A stretch of DNA of 64,000 nucleotides from Modestobacter sp. VKM Ac-2984 (GTDB lineage: Bacteria > Actinomycetota > Actinomycetes > Mycobacteriales > Geodermatophilaceae). Each line of letters opens with the position of its first letter. Position 1 is the stretch's first letter. Below, in pieces: positions 33,439 through 42,576 of this stretch. Where the stretch lies: assembly GCF_026967985.1 (NCBI RefSeq), contig NZ_JAPVBJ010000002.1, forward strand, positions 62,001-126,000, in the 5' to 3' direction. The position numbers and the translations under genes are program-made. The notes beneath the pieces were generated by a model. That model did no database searches. It worked only from the letters and a program-made list of their open reading frames with translations, and was not told the origin of the DNA.

Positions 33439-34221
33439 GTGCAGACGACACAGCAGACCGAAGATCAGTTGACGGGGCGGGTGGCCCTGGTGACCGGCGC
33501 GGCCAGTGGCCTGGGCCGCGCGGTCGCGGTCGCCCTGGCCGAGGCGGGGGCCACGGTGGCGCTGGGCGACGTCGACACCGAGGGCGCGGAGAAGACCCGC
33601 GCCCGGATCGGCCGGGACGCCGAGGTGGTGGCGCTCGACGTCACCGACGACGACGCCCGCCGCCGGGTGGTCGCCGACCTGTTCGCCCGGCACGGTGACG
33701 CCTTCGACCTGCTGGTCAACGTCGCGGGCATCGACCGCCCCGGCTACATCACCGACATCGACCTGGCCGACTACCGGATGGTGCAGGCGGTGAACTGCGA
33801 GGGCCCGGTCTTCCTGACCAGCGAGTTCCTCAAGACCGTCCAGCACCGCCCGGCCGACACCGTCGCCGACGTGGTGCACGTGACGTCCCTGTCGGCGGTC
33901 ACCTCCGGCAGCGGCGCGATCGCCTACAACAGCTCCAAGGCCGCCTTCCGCAGCGCGACCCGGTGCATCCAGCGGGAGCTGCGGGAGAAGGGGACGGTCC
34001 TCCCCGACGGCACCGAGGTCCCCTTCCCGGCGCGGGTGCACAGCATCGTGCCGGCCGCGATGGACACCCCGATGATGGAGCGCTGGGGCATCCCGGCGCA
34101 CCGGATGATGCCGCCGTCCGACGTGGCCCGCATGGTGCTCACCATGGTCACCATGCCCGACACCAGCTTCGTCCCCGAGGCCTTCGTCATCCCCCGCAAC
34201 GAGCCGGACTTCCCGCGATGA
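33439..34221 (+). CDS. Short-chain dehydrogenase/reductase
   Basis: 260 aa, GTG with GAAGG upstream. Rossmann motif [21 protein letters not shown] in place of NNAG, catalytic Ser in [21 protein letters not shown] and the Y-x3-K pair are present. The C-terminal part is longer than average, with [12 protein letters not shown]. It oxidises or reduces an unknown alcohol/ketone. It forms an operon with the quinone-reductase-like gene by an ATGA overlap. Confidence 0.85.
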   Translation: MQTTQQTEDQLTGRVALVTGAASGLGRAVAVALAEAGATVALGDVDTEGAEKTRARIGRDAEVVALDVTDDDARRRVVADLFARHGDAFDLLVNVAGIDRPGYITDIDLADYRMVQAVNCEGPVFLTSEFLKTVQHRPADTVADVVHVTSLSAVTSGSGAIAYNSSKAAFRSATRCIQRELREKGTVLPDGTEVPFPARVHSIVPAAMDTPMMERWGIPAHRMMPPSDVARMVLTMVTMPDTSFVPEAFVIPRNEPDFPR

Positions 34222-35240
34222 GCATCTCCGCCCGCGAGTGGCAGCTGGTCCGGCGTCCGCACGGCGAGCCGGTGGACGAGGACTTCCGCCTGGCGACCGT
34301 CGACCGGCCCGACCCCGCGCCCGGTGAGGTCGTGGTGCAGACCATCGCCATGTCGGTCGACCCGTACATGCGCGGCCGGATGAGCGCCGCGAAGTCCTAC
34401 GCCGCCAGCTGGGAGCTGGGCGAGACGATGCAGGGCGGGGCGGTCGGGCAGGTGGTCGCCTCCCGGTCCGGCGCCGTCCCCGAGGGCGCGTTCGTGCTGC
34501 ACGGCCAGGGCTGGCGGGACGTCGCCGTCCTCCCGGCCACGCACGTCTCCGTCGTCGAGCCGCTCCCCGGCCTGCCGCTCTCGCTGTACCTCGGCGTGCT
34601 CGGCATGCCCGGCCTCACCGCCTGGGCGGGCCTGTTCCGGCTGGCCGACTTCCGCGAGGGGGACGCCGTCTTCGTCTCCGGCGCCGCCGGGGCGGTCGGC
34701 AGCCTGGTCGGCCAGTTCGCCCGGCTGCGCGGCGCCTCGCAGGTGGTGGGCAGCGCCGGGACGCCGGAGAAGGTGCGCTGGCTGCGCGAGGAGCTGGGCT
34801 TCTCCGCGGCGTTCGACTACCACGACGGCGCCGTCGCCGACCTGCTCGGCGCCGCGGCGCCCGACGGGATCGACGTCTTCTTCGACAACGTGGGCGGGGA
34901 GCACCTGGAGGCGGCGATCGGTGCCTTCAACACCTACGGGCGGGCCGCGCTGTGCGGGGCGATCTCCGGCTACAACGCGACCACGGCGCCCCCTGGGCCG
35001 CGGAACCTGGGGCTCATCGTCGGCAAGCGGCTGTCACTGCGCGGGTTCATCGTCGGCGACCACGCCGACCTGCGGCCCGACTTCGTCGGTGCGGTGTCCG
35101 GGTGGCTGCGGGACGGCTCGGTCGTCGCCCGGGAGACGGTGGTCGACGGGCTGGACTCCGCCGTCGACGCGTTCCAGGCGCTGCTCAGCGGCGGCAACAC
35201 CGGGAAGATGGTCGTCCGGCTGGCTCCCGACCCGTCCTGA
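34218..35240 (+). CDS. NADPH-dependent medium-chain reductase, leukotriene/curcumin-reductase type
   Basis: 340 aa, ATG overlapping the SDR stop. SVDPYMRGRMS near the N-terminus, LGMPGLTAWAGLF, the nucleotide loop SGAAGAVGSLVGQFARLRG and FDNVGGEHLEAAI identify the zinc-free PTGR/CurA-type reductases that saturate alpha,beta-unsaturated ketones. Coupling with an SDR suggests sequential steps on one substrate. A long inverted repeat follows. Confidence 0.88.
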   Translation: MSISAREWQLVRRPHGEPVDEDFRLATVDRPDPAPGEVVVQTIAMSVDPYMRGRMSAAKSYAASWELGETMQGGAVGQVVASRSGAVPEGAFVLHGQGWRDVAVLPATHVSVVEPLPGLPLSLYLGVLGMPGLTAWAGLFRLADFREGDAVFVSGAAGAVGSLVGQFARLRGASQVVGSAGTPEKVRWLREELGFSAAFDYHDGAVADLLGAAAPDGIDVFFDNVGGEHLEAAIGAFNTYGRAALCGAISGYNATTAPPGPRNLGLIVGKRLSLRGFIVGDHADLRPDFVGAVSGWLRDGSVVARETVVDGLDSAVDAFQALLSGGNTGKMVVRLAPDPS

Positions 35241-35247
35241 TCCCCAT

Positions 35248-35308
35248 GATCACCACGGGCTGAGGGTTGTCTCCGCGCCAACGAGACCACCCTCAGCCCG
35301 TGGTGATC
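35248..35308. terminator. Long inverted repeat, probable terminator
   Basis: Two 26-base arms (35248-35273 and 35283-35308) pair with one mismatch over a 9-base loop. It starts 7 bases after the reductase stop. It is unusually long for a terminator and may be a dispersed repeat element. Confidence 0.7.
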
Positions 35309-35366
35309 GTGTCGACGCCCCTGGCTGCCAGGTTGGCGACCGCAGGATCAGGGCAGAGAGCTGATC

Positions 35367-35567
35367 ATGTGGCTCTTCCTCACCCGCCGTCTCCGCATGT
35401 GGGTCATCCTCACCGTCGTCGCTCCGCTGGCCACGAAGGTGCTGCGCGCCCTCGGCCAGACCCTGGAGAAGCGCACTGGCCCCTCGGCGATCAGCAAGGG
35501 CCTGCTCAAGGCCGGCGACCTCGGCGAGCGGGCGCGTGTGAAGCTGGGCGGCAAGCGCCGCCGCTGA
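35367..35567 (+). CDS. Small basic membrane protein
   Basis: 66 aa, ATG start. An N-terminal hydrophobic helix (LFLTRRLRMWVILTVVAPLATKVL) is followed by an amphipathic, strongly basic tail ending KLGGKRRR. It probably inserts once in the membrane with the tail inside. I do not recognise a named family. It precedes a hydrolase gene by 25 bases. Confidence 0.6.
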   Translation: MWLFLTRRLRMWVILTVVAPLATKVLRALGQTLEKRTGPSAISKGLLKAGDLGERARVKLGGKRRR

Positions 35568-35592
35568 CCGCAGCCCCCACCCCGAGGACGAC

Positions 35593-36321
35593 GTGACCGA
35601 GTTCCCCAGCCCCGACGCCGACCGCCCCGACCCCCGCTCCCCCGAGCTGGAACAGCGGCCCGCGATCGGGGAGACGCGGGGCATCGCCCTGTTCTGTCAC
35701 GGCGGAACCCCCGCCAGCATCGAGCCGCCGAAGACCCGGGCGCTCTCGCTGGTGCGGATGCGGGCCTTCGAGCAGTTCGTGCACGCCAGCACCGCCGATC
35801 AGGGCATCGCCACCGCGATGCTGCGTTACCGGGTGGCCGGCTGGAACGGCGAGGCCGCCGACGCCTACCAGGACGTCCGCTGGGCGATCGCGCAGCTGCG
35901 CGAGGAGCACGGCACCGACGTCCCGATCGTGCTGGTCGGGCACTCGATGGGCGGCCGGGCCGCGCTCCGGGCGGGCGGGGAGCCCTCGGTGACCGCGGTC
36001 TGCGCCCTGGCGCCGTGGACCCCGCCCGGCGAGCCGGTCATGCACCTGGGTGGTCAGACGGTGGTGATCCTGCACGGCCGCGGCGACCGCTGGGTGCCCC
36101 CGCGACTGTCCGCGGAGTTCGCTGTCCGGGCCCGCCGGGCGAAGGCGCGGGTCGCCCGGTTCACCATCGTCGGCGGGCACGGCATGGTCCGGCGGTCCCA
36201 GCGCTGGCACCGCTTCGCCCGGGACGTCGTCCTGGCCGGGACCGGCCTGGCGCCGATGCCCGAGGCGATCGCGGAGGCGCTGGCCCAGCCCAGCCCCGAG
36301 GGCCTCGCCGTCCCGCTCTGA
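35593..36321 (+). CDS. Alpha/beta hydrolase
   Basis: 242 aa, GTG with GAGGACG upstream. Nucleophile elbow GHSMGG (VLVGHSMGGRAALR), Asp in LHGRGDRWVPP and catalytic His in VGGHGMVRR give a full triad. ALFCHGGTPASIEPPKTRALSLVRM is the first strand and oxyanion loop. It looks like a serine esterase/dienelactone-hydrolase-like protein; the substrate cannot be predicted. Confidence 0.82.
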   Translation: MTEFPSPDADRPDPRSPELEQRPAIGETRGIALFCHGGTPASIEPPKTRALSLVRMRAFEQFVHASTADQGIATAMLRYRVAGWNGEAADAYQDVRWAIAQLREEHGTDVPIVLVGHSMGGRAALRAGGEPSVTAVCALAPWTPPGEPVMHLGGQTVVILHGRGDRWVPPRLSAEFAVRARRAKARVARFTIVGGHGMVRRSQRWHRFARDVVLAGTGLAPMPEAIAEALAQPSPEGLAVPL

Positions 36322-36349
36322 CCCCTCACGGGCGAGGGCCGATTGAGCT

Positions 36350-37018
36350 CTAGAACCCCTCGATCAGGCCTTGCTCGATGAAGTCCGGGGCGGAGACAGC
36401 CACCAGTCCGAGGGCGGCCGTCGCGAACGTCAGACCCAGCGTCAGGAGTGGTCGCTTGTTGTCCCTGGTCGCGATGACGAACACGGCCAGGGCTGCGAGC
36501 ACGTCCACGGCGACCGCCACGTCGATCCCTCCCCAGGTCGAGTACCGCCGGTAGGCATCTGCCATGAGCAGCCCCACCAGCGCGGCGGTCGCCGCCGCTC
36601 CCTTCCAGTCTCTGTGGGGAGCGAAGGACCCGAGCAGCCCGAAGGCGACGCCGGCCAGGACGGCCAGGACCAGCCACAGCCCGATCCGGTCCCAGTTGAC
36701 GGACATGACGCTGCCCGAGCCGGCCCAGCGGATGTCGTGGCCGACCTTGAGTCCGACGTAGAAGGTGACGACCGCCGTCGCGAGCGAAGCGATGGAGGCG
36801 CCGACGGCAAGCGGCAGACGTCGACGGAAGCCGACCGCGCTGGCCATCACCGCCCACAGGCCCAGTGAGTGCGCCAGCGGACGCCATGGGTCGTTGTAGT
36901 AGGCGTAGACGACCGCGATGGCCACGGCCACCCCCACCGTTCCCGCCACGAGGAGGGTCAGTGCCCACGCTCGGGCACGTGGCGTCTGCGGTTGCGCGGA
37001 ACGGGACGTGAGCGTCAT
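36350..37018 (-). CDS. Multi-pass membrane protein of unknown function
   Basis: 222 aa from ATG at 37018; a start at 37105 would add 29 mostly polar residues. Six or so hydrophobic helices (about 18-40, 52-66, 70-92, 115-135, 145-160, 168-182, 190-210). No active-site motif is visible. It resembles small integral membrane proteins widespread in actinobacteria, but I cannot name the family with confidence. Confidence 0.65.
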   Translation of the reverse strand: MTLTSRSAQPQTPRARAWALTLLVAGTVGVAVAIAVVYAYYNDPWRPLAHSLGLWAVMASAVGFRRRLPLAVGASIASLATAVVTFYVGLKVGHDIRWAGSGSVMSVNWDRIGLWLVLAVLAGVAFGLLGSFAPHRDWKGAAATAALVGLLMADAYRRYSTWGGIDVAVAVDVLAALAVFVIATRDNKRPLLTLGLTFATAALGLVAVSAPDFIEQGLIEGF

Positions 37019-37161
37019 CGACGTCCGATCAGTCCGGCGACACGTCAGGACGACGCGGTGGGCCTCGATCGTGGAACAGAGGTGATGGCCTGGCAAACAC
37101 GGCATGGCGCCTTCGCCTCGTGCAACGAGACGACGCCCTGGCGTTCTGACCCGGCGGCGCC

Positions 37162-37547
<386 letters not shown>

Positions 37548-37551
<4 letters not shown>

Positions 37552-37844
37552 GGCTCGGGGTCCTCTCGGTGGATGGGCCACCGCTCGACGATCGAGCGCA
37601 GCGGGCTCGTGTCGATGTGGTGGAACTTGTATCGGCCCTGCCGCCGGGTGTGCACCAGCCCGGCCTGTTCGAGTACCGCAAGGTGCTGGGAGATGGCCTG
37701 GCGCGACGAGGTCAGGCCGTGCTTCATGGTCAATCGGCCGCAGATCTCGAACAGCGTCTGGCCGTCCCGGTCGATCAGCTCGTCCAAGATCGTGCGTCGT
37801 GTGGCGTCACCCATGGCCTTGAAGAGGTCAGAGTCGGCGTCCAC
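37548..37844 (-). CDS. ArsR-family repressor
   Basis: 98 aa from GTG at 37844. The HTH is ATRRTILDELIDRDGQTLFEICGRLTMKHGLTSSRQAISQHLAVLEQAGLVHTRRQGRYKFHHID. No metal-binding Cys motif is present, so the ligand is probably not arsenite. The start is set by the promoter: a TATACC -10 box ends 7 bases before this GTG, which predicts a leaderless mRNA; a GTG at 37868 would lie upstream of transcription start. Confidence 0.85.
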
Positions 37845-37851
37845 AGACACA

Positions 37852-37881
37852 GGTATAGGTAAGTGCACACTTGCCTGTCAA
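37852..37881 (-). promoter_or_regulatory. Strong promoter with operator filling the spacer, ArsR-VOC operon
   Basis: On the minus strand TTGACA (37876-37881) and TATACC (37852-37857) are separated by exactly 18 bases. These 18 bases are an inverted repeat, GGTAAGTG-CA-CACTTGCC, with one mismatch. A repressor bound there would block RNA polymerase directly. Confidence 0.75.
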
Positions 37882-37994
37882 GGGATGGCCGCACGGGCCA
37901 TCGCCCGTCGTCTCACGATCGAGTGCTGGAACCAGGACGCGACCCGGCCGGACCATCACCCCGTTCACCCCATCCAGGGAAGCCGAGGAGTCAC

Positions 37995-38378
37995 ATGACC
38001 AGCAACACGCCCCCGACGTTCACCGGCGGCCGGAACATCGCCATGAAGGTGCCCCCCCACCAGTGGGAGGAGACGGTTCGCTTCTACCGCGACACCCTGG
38101 CATTGCGAGAGCTGGACAACCCTTACGACACCGGCCCGCAGTCGGTGGGCTTCGAGTTCGGGGCGAACAGGCTGTGGATCGACCGCGTCCCGACGATCAG
38201 CCAGGCTGAGATGTGGCTGCAGGTCACCACCGACGACACCGCCGCGGCGGCCGAGCTCCTGGCCGCCCACGGAGTGGCTCGCTGTGACGACATCGAGCCC
38301 CTCGGGACGACGTCGGCCTACTGGATCAGCAGTCCGGCCAGCATCGTCCACCTGATCTCCGAGCCGGACACCGACTGA
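37995..38378 (+). CDS. VOC-family protein
   Basis: 127 aa, ATG with GAGGAG upstream. MKVPPHQWEETVRFYRDTLALRELDN and LQVTTDDTAAAAELLAAHGVARCDDI are the two VOC modules, ending SSPASIVHLISEPD. It is divergent from the ArsR-VOC operon, with the ArsR promoter in the shared upstream region. Glyoxalase, dioxygenase or binding role cannot be resolved. Confidence 0.8.
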   Translation: MTSNTPPTFTGGRNIAMKVPPHQWEETVRFYRDTLALRELDNPYDTGPQSVGFEFGANRLWIDRVPTISQAEMWLQVTTDDTAAAAELLAAHGVARCDDIEPLGTTSAYWISSPASIVHLISEPDTD

Positions 38379-38458
38379 CGGCCGCGAAATCCTGGGCGGA
38401 AGCGTCTGCCGCTGGAACACATCTGTCCTGCCGACACACTGCTGGGTCAGTGGCGCGG

Positions 38459-39031
38459 TCAGGTGGTCCGGGCGTAGGTGGTGACCCGGATGTCGCCGCT
38501 GACCACATGCTCGTCGATGATGGCGAAAGGCCGAGCCTCGAACGTTGCCGAGCTGAACAGCGGGATGCCGGCGCCCAAGACGATCGGGTAGCGCTTGAGG
38601 ACCAGGACGTCGATCTCCGCCAGGAGCGCACCGGCCAGGCATCCCCCGCCGGCCAACCAGATCCCAGCGCCGGATTCGGCCTTGAGTCGCTGCACGAGCT
38701 GGACCGGGTCCCGACCGACCTGCACCCCCGGGTCGATGTCGGCGGGCAGGGTGGTCGAGACGACGTGCTGGTCCAGGTGGCCGTAGGGGCTGGTGATCTG
38801 GGCCTGGAGGGCCGGCTCGTAGGTGGCCCGCCCCATCACCACGGCATCGAAGCGCGTGCCAGGGCCGGTGACGTGCAGCTGACTGCGGACGTGCGTGGGC
38901 AGGGTCTCGGGGAACTCCCGGGTGATGAACTCCAGCAACGGTTTCGTGACCGGGAAGAAGTCGTAGGAACCATCCGGGGCGGCGATGAACCCGTCCAGGG
39001 TCACCCCCACGTAGTAGGTCAGCGCGCGCAT
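38459..39031 (-). CDS. Dihydrofolate-reductase-fold (RibD C-terminal type) protein
   Basis: 190 aa from ATG at 39031 with AGGA upstream. LTYYVGVTLDGFIAAPDG at the start, DAVVMGRATYEPAL, then GIWLAGGGCLAGALL and IVLGAGIPLFS are typical of the YwjB/RibD-like reductases. It probably uses NADPH; the substrate is unknown. It is divergent from the TetR gene that follows on the other strand, which may regulate it. Confidence 0.85.
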   Translation of the reverse strand: MRALTYYVGVTLDGFIAAPDGSYDFFPVTKPLLEFITREFPETLPTHVRSQLHVTGPGTRFDAVVMGRATYEPALQAQITSPYGHLDQHVVSTTLPADIDPGVQVGRDPVQLVQRLKAESGAGIWLAGGGCLAGALLAEIDVLVLKRYPIVLGAGIPLFSSATFEARPFAIIDEHVVSGDIRVTTYARTT

Positions 39032-39141
39032 GTCCTGTCTCCTCACCAGCGGCGCCCGGGGCGGGACCACTACAGGCACAGTAGTTGTCCAGGCGTCTGA
39101 TGCACTACGGCTGACGTGGTCAGGTCGAGAGAGGGGGATGC

Positions 39142-39732
39142 GTGCTCAACGCGCAGCGGCGCCAGGCGCTCATCGACGCAGCGATCGAGGTGCTGGCCGA
39201 TCAGGGTGCTCGCGGGCTCACCTTCCGGGCTGTCGACGCCCAGGCCGGGGTACCGGCGGGCACGGCGTCGAACTACTTCACCAGCCGGGACGACCTGCTC
39301 ACCCAGGCCGGCGGGCGCATCTACCAGCGGCTGGCACCGGACCCGGCCACGCTGGCCGTCAGCCGCAGCGGCCCCCGCGACCGGCAGCGCGTCGCGGAGC
39401 TGGTGACCGCGGTGACCGGACGCATCCAGGGCTACCGCACCGGCTGGCTGGCACTGCTGGAGCTGCGACTGGAGGCCACCCGCCGCCCCGCGCTGCGTGA
39501 GGTCCTCACCGCCACTGTGCGCGCGGACCTCGAGGCGACCATCGCCTACCACCTGGACACCGACCTGCCAGGGGACACGACGACAGCGGTCCTGCTCTAC
39601 CTGGCCGTCAACTGGCTCGTCGTCGAGTCCCTGACCCTGCCCGAGGTCCTCGACGGCGTCGGTGGACTGTCCACGGAGGCCATCACCACCGCGGTCGTCC
39701 ACCGGATCCTGGAGGCCACCGCGGAGCCGTGA
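39142..39732 (+). CDS. TetR-family regulator
   Basis: 196 aa, GTG with GAGGGGG upstream. N-terminal HTH: RRQALIDAAIEVLADQGARGLTFRAVDAQAGVPAGTASNYFTSRDDLL. The ligand domain is Leu/Ala rich. The 110-base divergent region with the DHFR-like gene contains ACTAC-N7-GTAGT (39069-39085), a candidate operator, so the neighbour is the likely target. Confidence 0.87.
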   Translation: MLNAQRRQALIDAAIEVLADQGARGLTFRAVDAQAGVPAGTASNYFTSRDDLLTQAGGRIYQRLAPDPATLAVSRSGPRDRQRVAELVTAVTGRIQGYRTGWLALLELRLEATRRPALREVLTATVRADLEATIAYHLDTDLPGDTTTAVLLYLAVNWLVVESLTLPEVLDGVGGLSTEAITTAVVHRILEATAEP

Positions 39733-39799
39733 TCCGGGCCGACGTTCAGGCGGCCGTGTGCATCGCGATGGGGACGCCCTCGGCCGTCCACATGCATCA

Positions 39800-40444
39800 T
39801 CAGGCCACAGCTGCCCGCGATCTGTCGGTGGCGAGTTTGACCGCGAGGCCGCCGAGCACCCCGCCCATCAGGTAGCGCTGGAACCGCATCCAGGTCGGCC
39901 GGGCCGACAGGAACCCGGCGAGGCCACCGGCGAAGACGACGATCAGGCCGTTCACGGTGAGCGCGATGGCGATCTGCACGAGCCCGAGCACGAGGCTCTG
40001 CAGCGCCACCGGCGCACCGGCCGGGTCGATGAACTGCGGCAGCAACGACACATAGAGGACGGCGACCTTGGGGTTGAGCAGGTTCGTGAACAACCCCATG
40101 GCGAACAATCGGCGCGGCCGCTCCACGAGGAGCTCACGAGGTGCGAACACGTTCGTGCCGCCAGGCCGGACAGCCTGCCAGGCCAGGTACAGCAGGTAGG
40201 CCGCTCCAGCCAGCTTCAACGCGGTGTAGGCAGCGGGGACGACGACGAAGAACGCGGCCAGGCCGGCTGCGGCCGCCGCGAGGTAGACGAAGAAGCCAGC
40301 AGCCACCCCCAGCAGGGAGATGAGGCCGGCGCGCCGACCTTGGGTGATCGACCGCGACACCAGGTAGACCATGTTCGGCCCCGGGGTGAAGACCAGGGCC
40401 AGCTCCACCAGGGCGACCCCGAGCAGTGCCGAAGTCGAGACCAC
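39800..40444 (-). CDS. LysE/RhtB-family exporter
   Basis: 214 aa from GTG at 40444 with AAGGAG upstream. Six membrane helices; the family signature is FTPGPNMVYLVSRSITQGRRAGLISLLGVAAGFFVY, followed by MGLFTNLLNPKVAVLYVSLLPQFI. It exports an amino acid or related small solute. Just upstream are frameshifted remnants. Confidence 0.88.
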   Translation of the reverse strand: MVSTSALLGVALVELALVFTPGPNMVYLVSRSITQGRRAGLISLLGVAAGFFVYLAAAAAGLAAFFVVVPAAYTALKLAGAAYLLYLAWQAVRPGGTNVFAPRELLVERPRRLFAMGLFTNLLNPKVAVLYVSLLPQFIDPAGAPVALQSLVLGLVQIAIALTVNGLIVVFAGGLAGFLSARPTWMRFQRYLMGGVLGGLAVKLATDRSRAAVA

Positions 40445-40457
40445 GGGGCTGTTCTCC

Positions 40458-40830
40458 TTACGCCGATGAGTCCGCCCATCGGACATCGTCATGCGTGTAC
40501 AGCCCGGCCATGGCGCTGACCACGACGCCCTCTTCGGGCGGCCCGGAACTGGTCCATGGCGGGTCGCCCGCGTAGGTCAGTAGGTCATCAGCATGGCATC
40601 TCGAACGTCGCTGAGAGTGCGGTCGGCCCGCTGGTCGGCGAGGTCGTGCGGGGGTCTGCCGGTGCACAGCGATGCGATGTCGAGGAGGTCCCACGGGCAC
40701 CAAGCTGGCCCGGCAGAAGAGGATGTCGGTGGCCTGGTGCACCGGGTAGGTGATCCGCAGTCCGGACACGGTGCACGCCGGGCGGTGGCCAGGCGACCTT
40801 CGACAGGCATGCTGCGCCATTCAGCAGCGC
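40458..40830 (-). pseudogene. Frameshifted coding remnant of unknown family
   Basis: Stretches with normal high-GC3 codon use appear in turn in different frames. One frame reads SGLRITYPVHQATDILFC and then RASLVPVG (about 40695-40765). Another reads LLDIASLCTGRPPHDLADQ and RADRTLSDVRDAMLM (40577-40690). The first frame resumes with PEEGVVVSAMAGLYTHDDV down to the stop at 40458. No single frame is coherent. It lies at the 3' end of the MerR gene. I cannot name the original family. Confidence 0.4.
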
Positions 40831-41508
40831 CGTGGACCTGTTCGTCAGCGTGGACTCCCGGTCGCCCAGGGCTGCGGTGACGCGCGCAGACCGACCAGCG
40901 CGCCGGAGTTCGGGCAGCAGGCGGCGGATCGTGGGGACGCGGTACCCCGCTGCCCGCAACTGGTGGACCACGCGGGCGTCGCGCACGTGTTCGGGCGAGT
41001 ACCGCCTCGCCGCACGTGCCCCTTGGCGGTCGGCGGTGAGCAGGCCTTCCACCTCCCAGTGCCGCAGCGCCGAGGGGCGCATCCCCAGCGCGTCGGCCAG
41101 CTCGGTGATCCCCATCGCGTCGGACGGCCGCATCGGCAGGATCGGTTCCGCGGCGAGGTGGTCGAGCGCGCGCCGGGTCTGCTCGAGCAGCGAGCGCTCG
41201 TGGTGCAACCGCGCGTGGGCGGCGTCCAGCAGCGCCAGCGCCGTCGCCACCTCTCCCCGGTGGAAGGCCCGCAGGACGGCCTTGGCGGCCACCGGTCCCA
41301 TCCCCGCAGCGAACGCGCGGTAGGCGCGGCCGGCGTCCAGGTGCTGCTCCGTGTAGCGCCGGTAGCCGCTGTCGGTGCGGTCGGCGGCCGGGAGCACGCC
41401 CTGGGCCTCCAGGTCACGTACCAGTTGCACCGAGCAGCCCAGAGCGCGCGCGACGTCCACCGGCCGCAGGACGTCCCGTTGGAGGGTTCTGCCCGAGAGC
41501 TGGGCCAT
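40588..41508 (-). CDS. MerR-family regulator with two tandem HTH domains, 3' end replaced
   Basis: 306 aa, ATG at 41508. The first MerR HTH (about 14-60: LRPVDVARALGCSVQLVRDLEAQGVLPAADRTDSGYRRYT) and a second (about 132-190: MGITELADALGMRPSALRHWEVEGLLTADR) are intact. A natural end would be near LTNRSTALLNGAA (residue about 228). After that the frame runs on for about 75 residues of low-quality sequence, over the remnant described separately. The DNA-binding part may still work; the C-terminus looks like a junction. Confidence 0.7.
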   Translation of the reverse strand: MAQLSGRTLQRDVLRPVDVARALGCSVQLVRDLEAQGVLPAADRTDSGYRRYTEQHLDAGRAYRAFAAGMGPVAAKAVLRAFHRGEVATALALLDAAHARLHHERSLLEQTRRALDHLAAEPILPMRPSDAMGITELADALGMRPSALRHWEVEGLLTADRQGARAARRYSPEHVRDARVVHQLRAAGYRVPTIRRLLPELRRAGRSARVTAALGDRESTLTNRSTALLNGAACLSKVAWPPPGVHRVRTADHLPGAPGHRHPLLPGQLGARGTSSTSHRCAPADPRTTSPTSGPTALSATFEMPC

Positions 41509-41554
41509 TCGTGCAGCAAAGCCTCCAGAAGGACTTCACTGCAACCCTGGAGCA

Positions 41555-42028
41555 ATGACCGAAGACGACGTCATCGCCCACCTCGCCGCGCTCGAGGGGG
41601 TGGTGGTCTGGACGGCGTCCCCGGGCGACGGATCCCCCGAGATCGCCTGGGGAGACTCCTTCGCCTACTACTCCCCCGACGGGACGGTCCCCACGGCCAC
41701 CCAGCCCTTCGCCACCATCGTGACCAAGGACTACCCCGACGACGTCAGCAGTCAGCTGCACCGCCCCGGGACCTTCCGCGTCAACATCCACGCCGGCACG
41801 GACGCCGCCGCCCGGGCCCTCGCCCAGCAGCAGGACACCGACCGCACCGGTGCGCAGCCGGGCGCGAGCGATCTGGCCGCTGCCGACGTGCTGCGTCCCC
41901 ACCCGACCTACGGCCGCGCGGGGTGGCTGGCCGTCATCAACCCCGGCGAGTGCACCGAGGCCATCACACGCGCACTGCTGACGGCCGTGTGGGACAGCGC
42001 ACGGGCCCGGCACCAACGGTCGAACTGA
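41555..42028 (+). CDS. DUF6194 family protein
   Basis: 157 aa from ATG at 41555, close upstream GGAG. Conserved phrases are PEIAWGDSFAYYSPDG, QPFATIVTKDYPDD, FRVNIHAG and LRPHPTYGRAGWLAVINP, which I recognise as DUF6194, a small actinobacterial family of unknown function. It is divergent from the MerR gene, with 46 bases between starts, so it may be the MerR target. Confidence 0.75.
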   Translation: MTEDDVIAHLAALEGVVVWTASPGDGSPEIAWGDSFAYYSPDGTVPTATQPFATIVTKDYPDDVSSQLHRPGTFRVNIHAGTDAAARALAQQQDTDRTGAQPGASDLAAADVLRPHPTYGRAGWLAVINPGECTEAITRALLTAVWDSARARHQRSN

Positions 42029-42039
42029 GCGAGGACCAC

Positions 42040-42573
42040 GTGCCCAGCCCCCAGACGCTCAGCGAAGCCGACCGGCGGCTCCTCGCCGGGTGGGCCGCCG
42101 ACTGCGCCGAACACGTCCTACCGCTGTTCGAAGCCGAGGCGCCCGACGACGAACGCATGCGAGACGCCATCGCCCGCACCCGGGCGTTCGGCCGTGGCGA
42201 GCTCGACACCGCAGGAGAGATCCGCCGGCGCTTCCTGGCCGGTCGAGCAGCCGGCGCGGTCACCTCACCCGCTGCCGCGGCCGCGGCCCGGGCTGGGACG
42301 CAGGCGGCCGCCGTCGCCCACATGGGCGCGCACGCCCTGGGAGCAGCCGCGTACGCCGCCAAGGCCGTCGGGCTCGCGACACCCGAGCCCGATGCGGCGT
42401 TCCACGAAGTGCGCTGGCAGCTCGACCGCCTGACGACGCCGACCCGAGCGGCGCTGCGGCAGCTGCCGCCGCTGGGTGAGGACTCGGCCGGCCCTCTGGG
42501 CCCGGGGCTCCTGGCCACCGGCGTCCTGGCGGACGTCATCCGGCACATCCAGGCCGACATCACCGCGGGATGA
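42040..42573 (+). CDS. Imm-5-like putative immunity protein
   Basis: 177 aa from GTG at 42040 with GAGCGAGGAC upstream, 11 bases after the DUF6194 stop. An all-helical, Ala-rich protein. The N-terminal AGWAADCAEHVLPLFEAEAPDDERMRDAIARTRAFGRGEL and the mid AHMGAHALGAAAYAAKAV match the Imm-5-like family named from polymorphic-toxin loci. No toxin gene is adjacent, so the immunity role is unproven here. Confidence 0.65.
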   Translation: MPSPQTLSEADRRLLAGWAADCAEHVLPLFEAEAPDDERMRDAIARTRAFGRGELDTAGEIRRRFLAGRAAGAVTSPAAAAAARAGTQAAAVAHMGAHALGAAAYAAKAVGLATPEPDAAFHEVRWQLDRLTTPTRAALRQLPPLGEDSAGPLGPGLLATGVLADVIRHIQADITAG

Positions 42574-42576
42574 ACG

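Noticed and set aside
40556-41555. Open frames on the plus strand opposite the MerR gene
   Set aside because: The minus-strand frame contains two clear MerR HTH domains; the plus-strand products have no recognisable motif.
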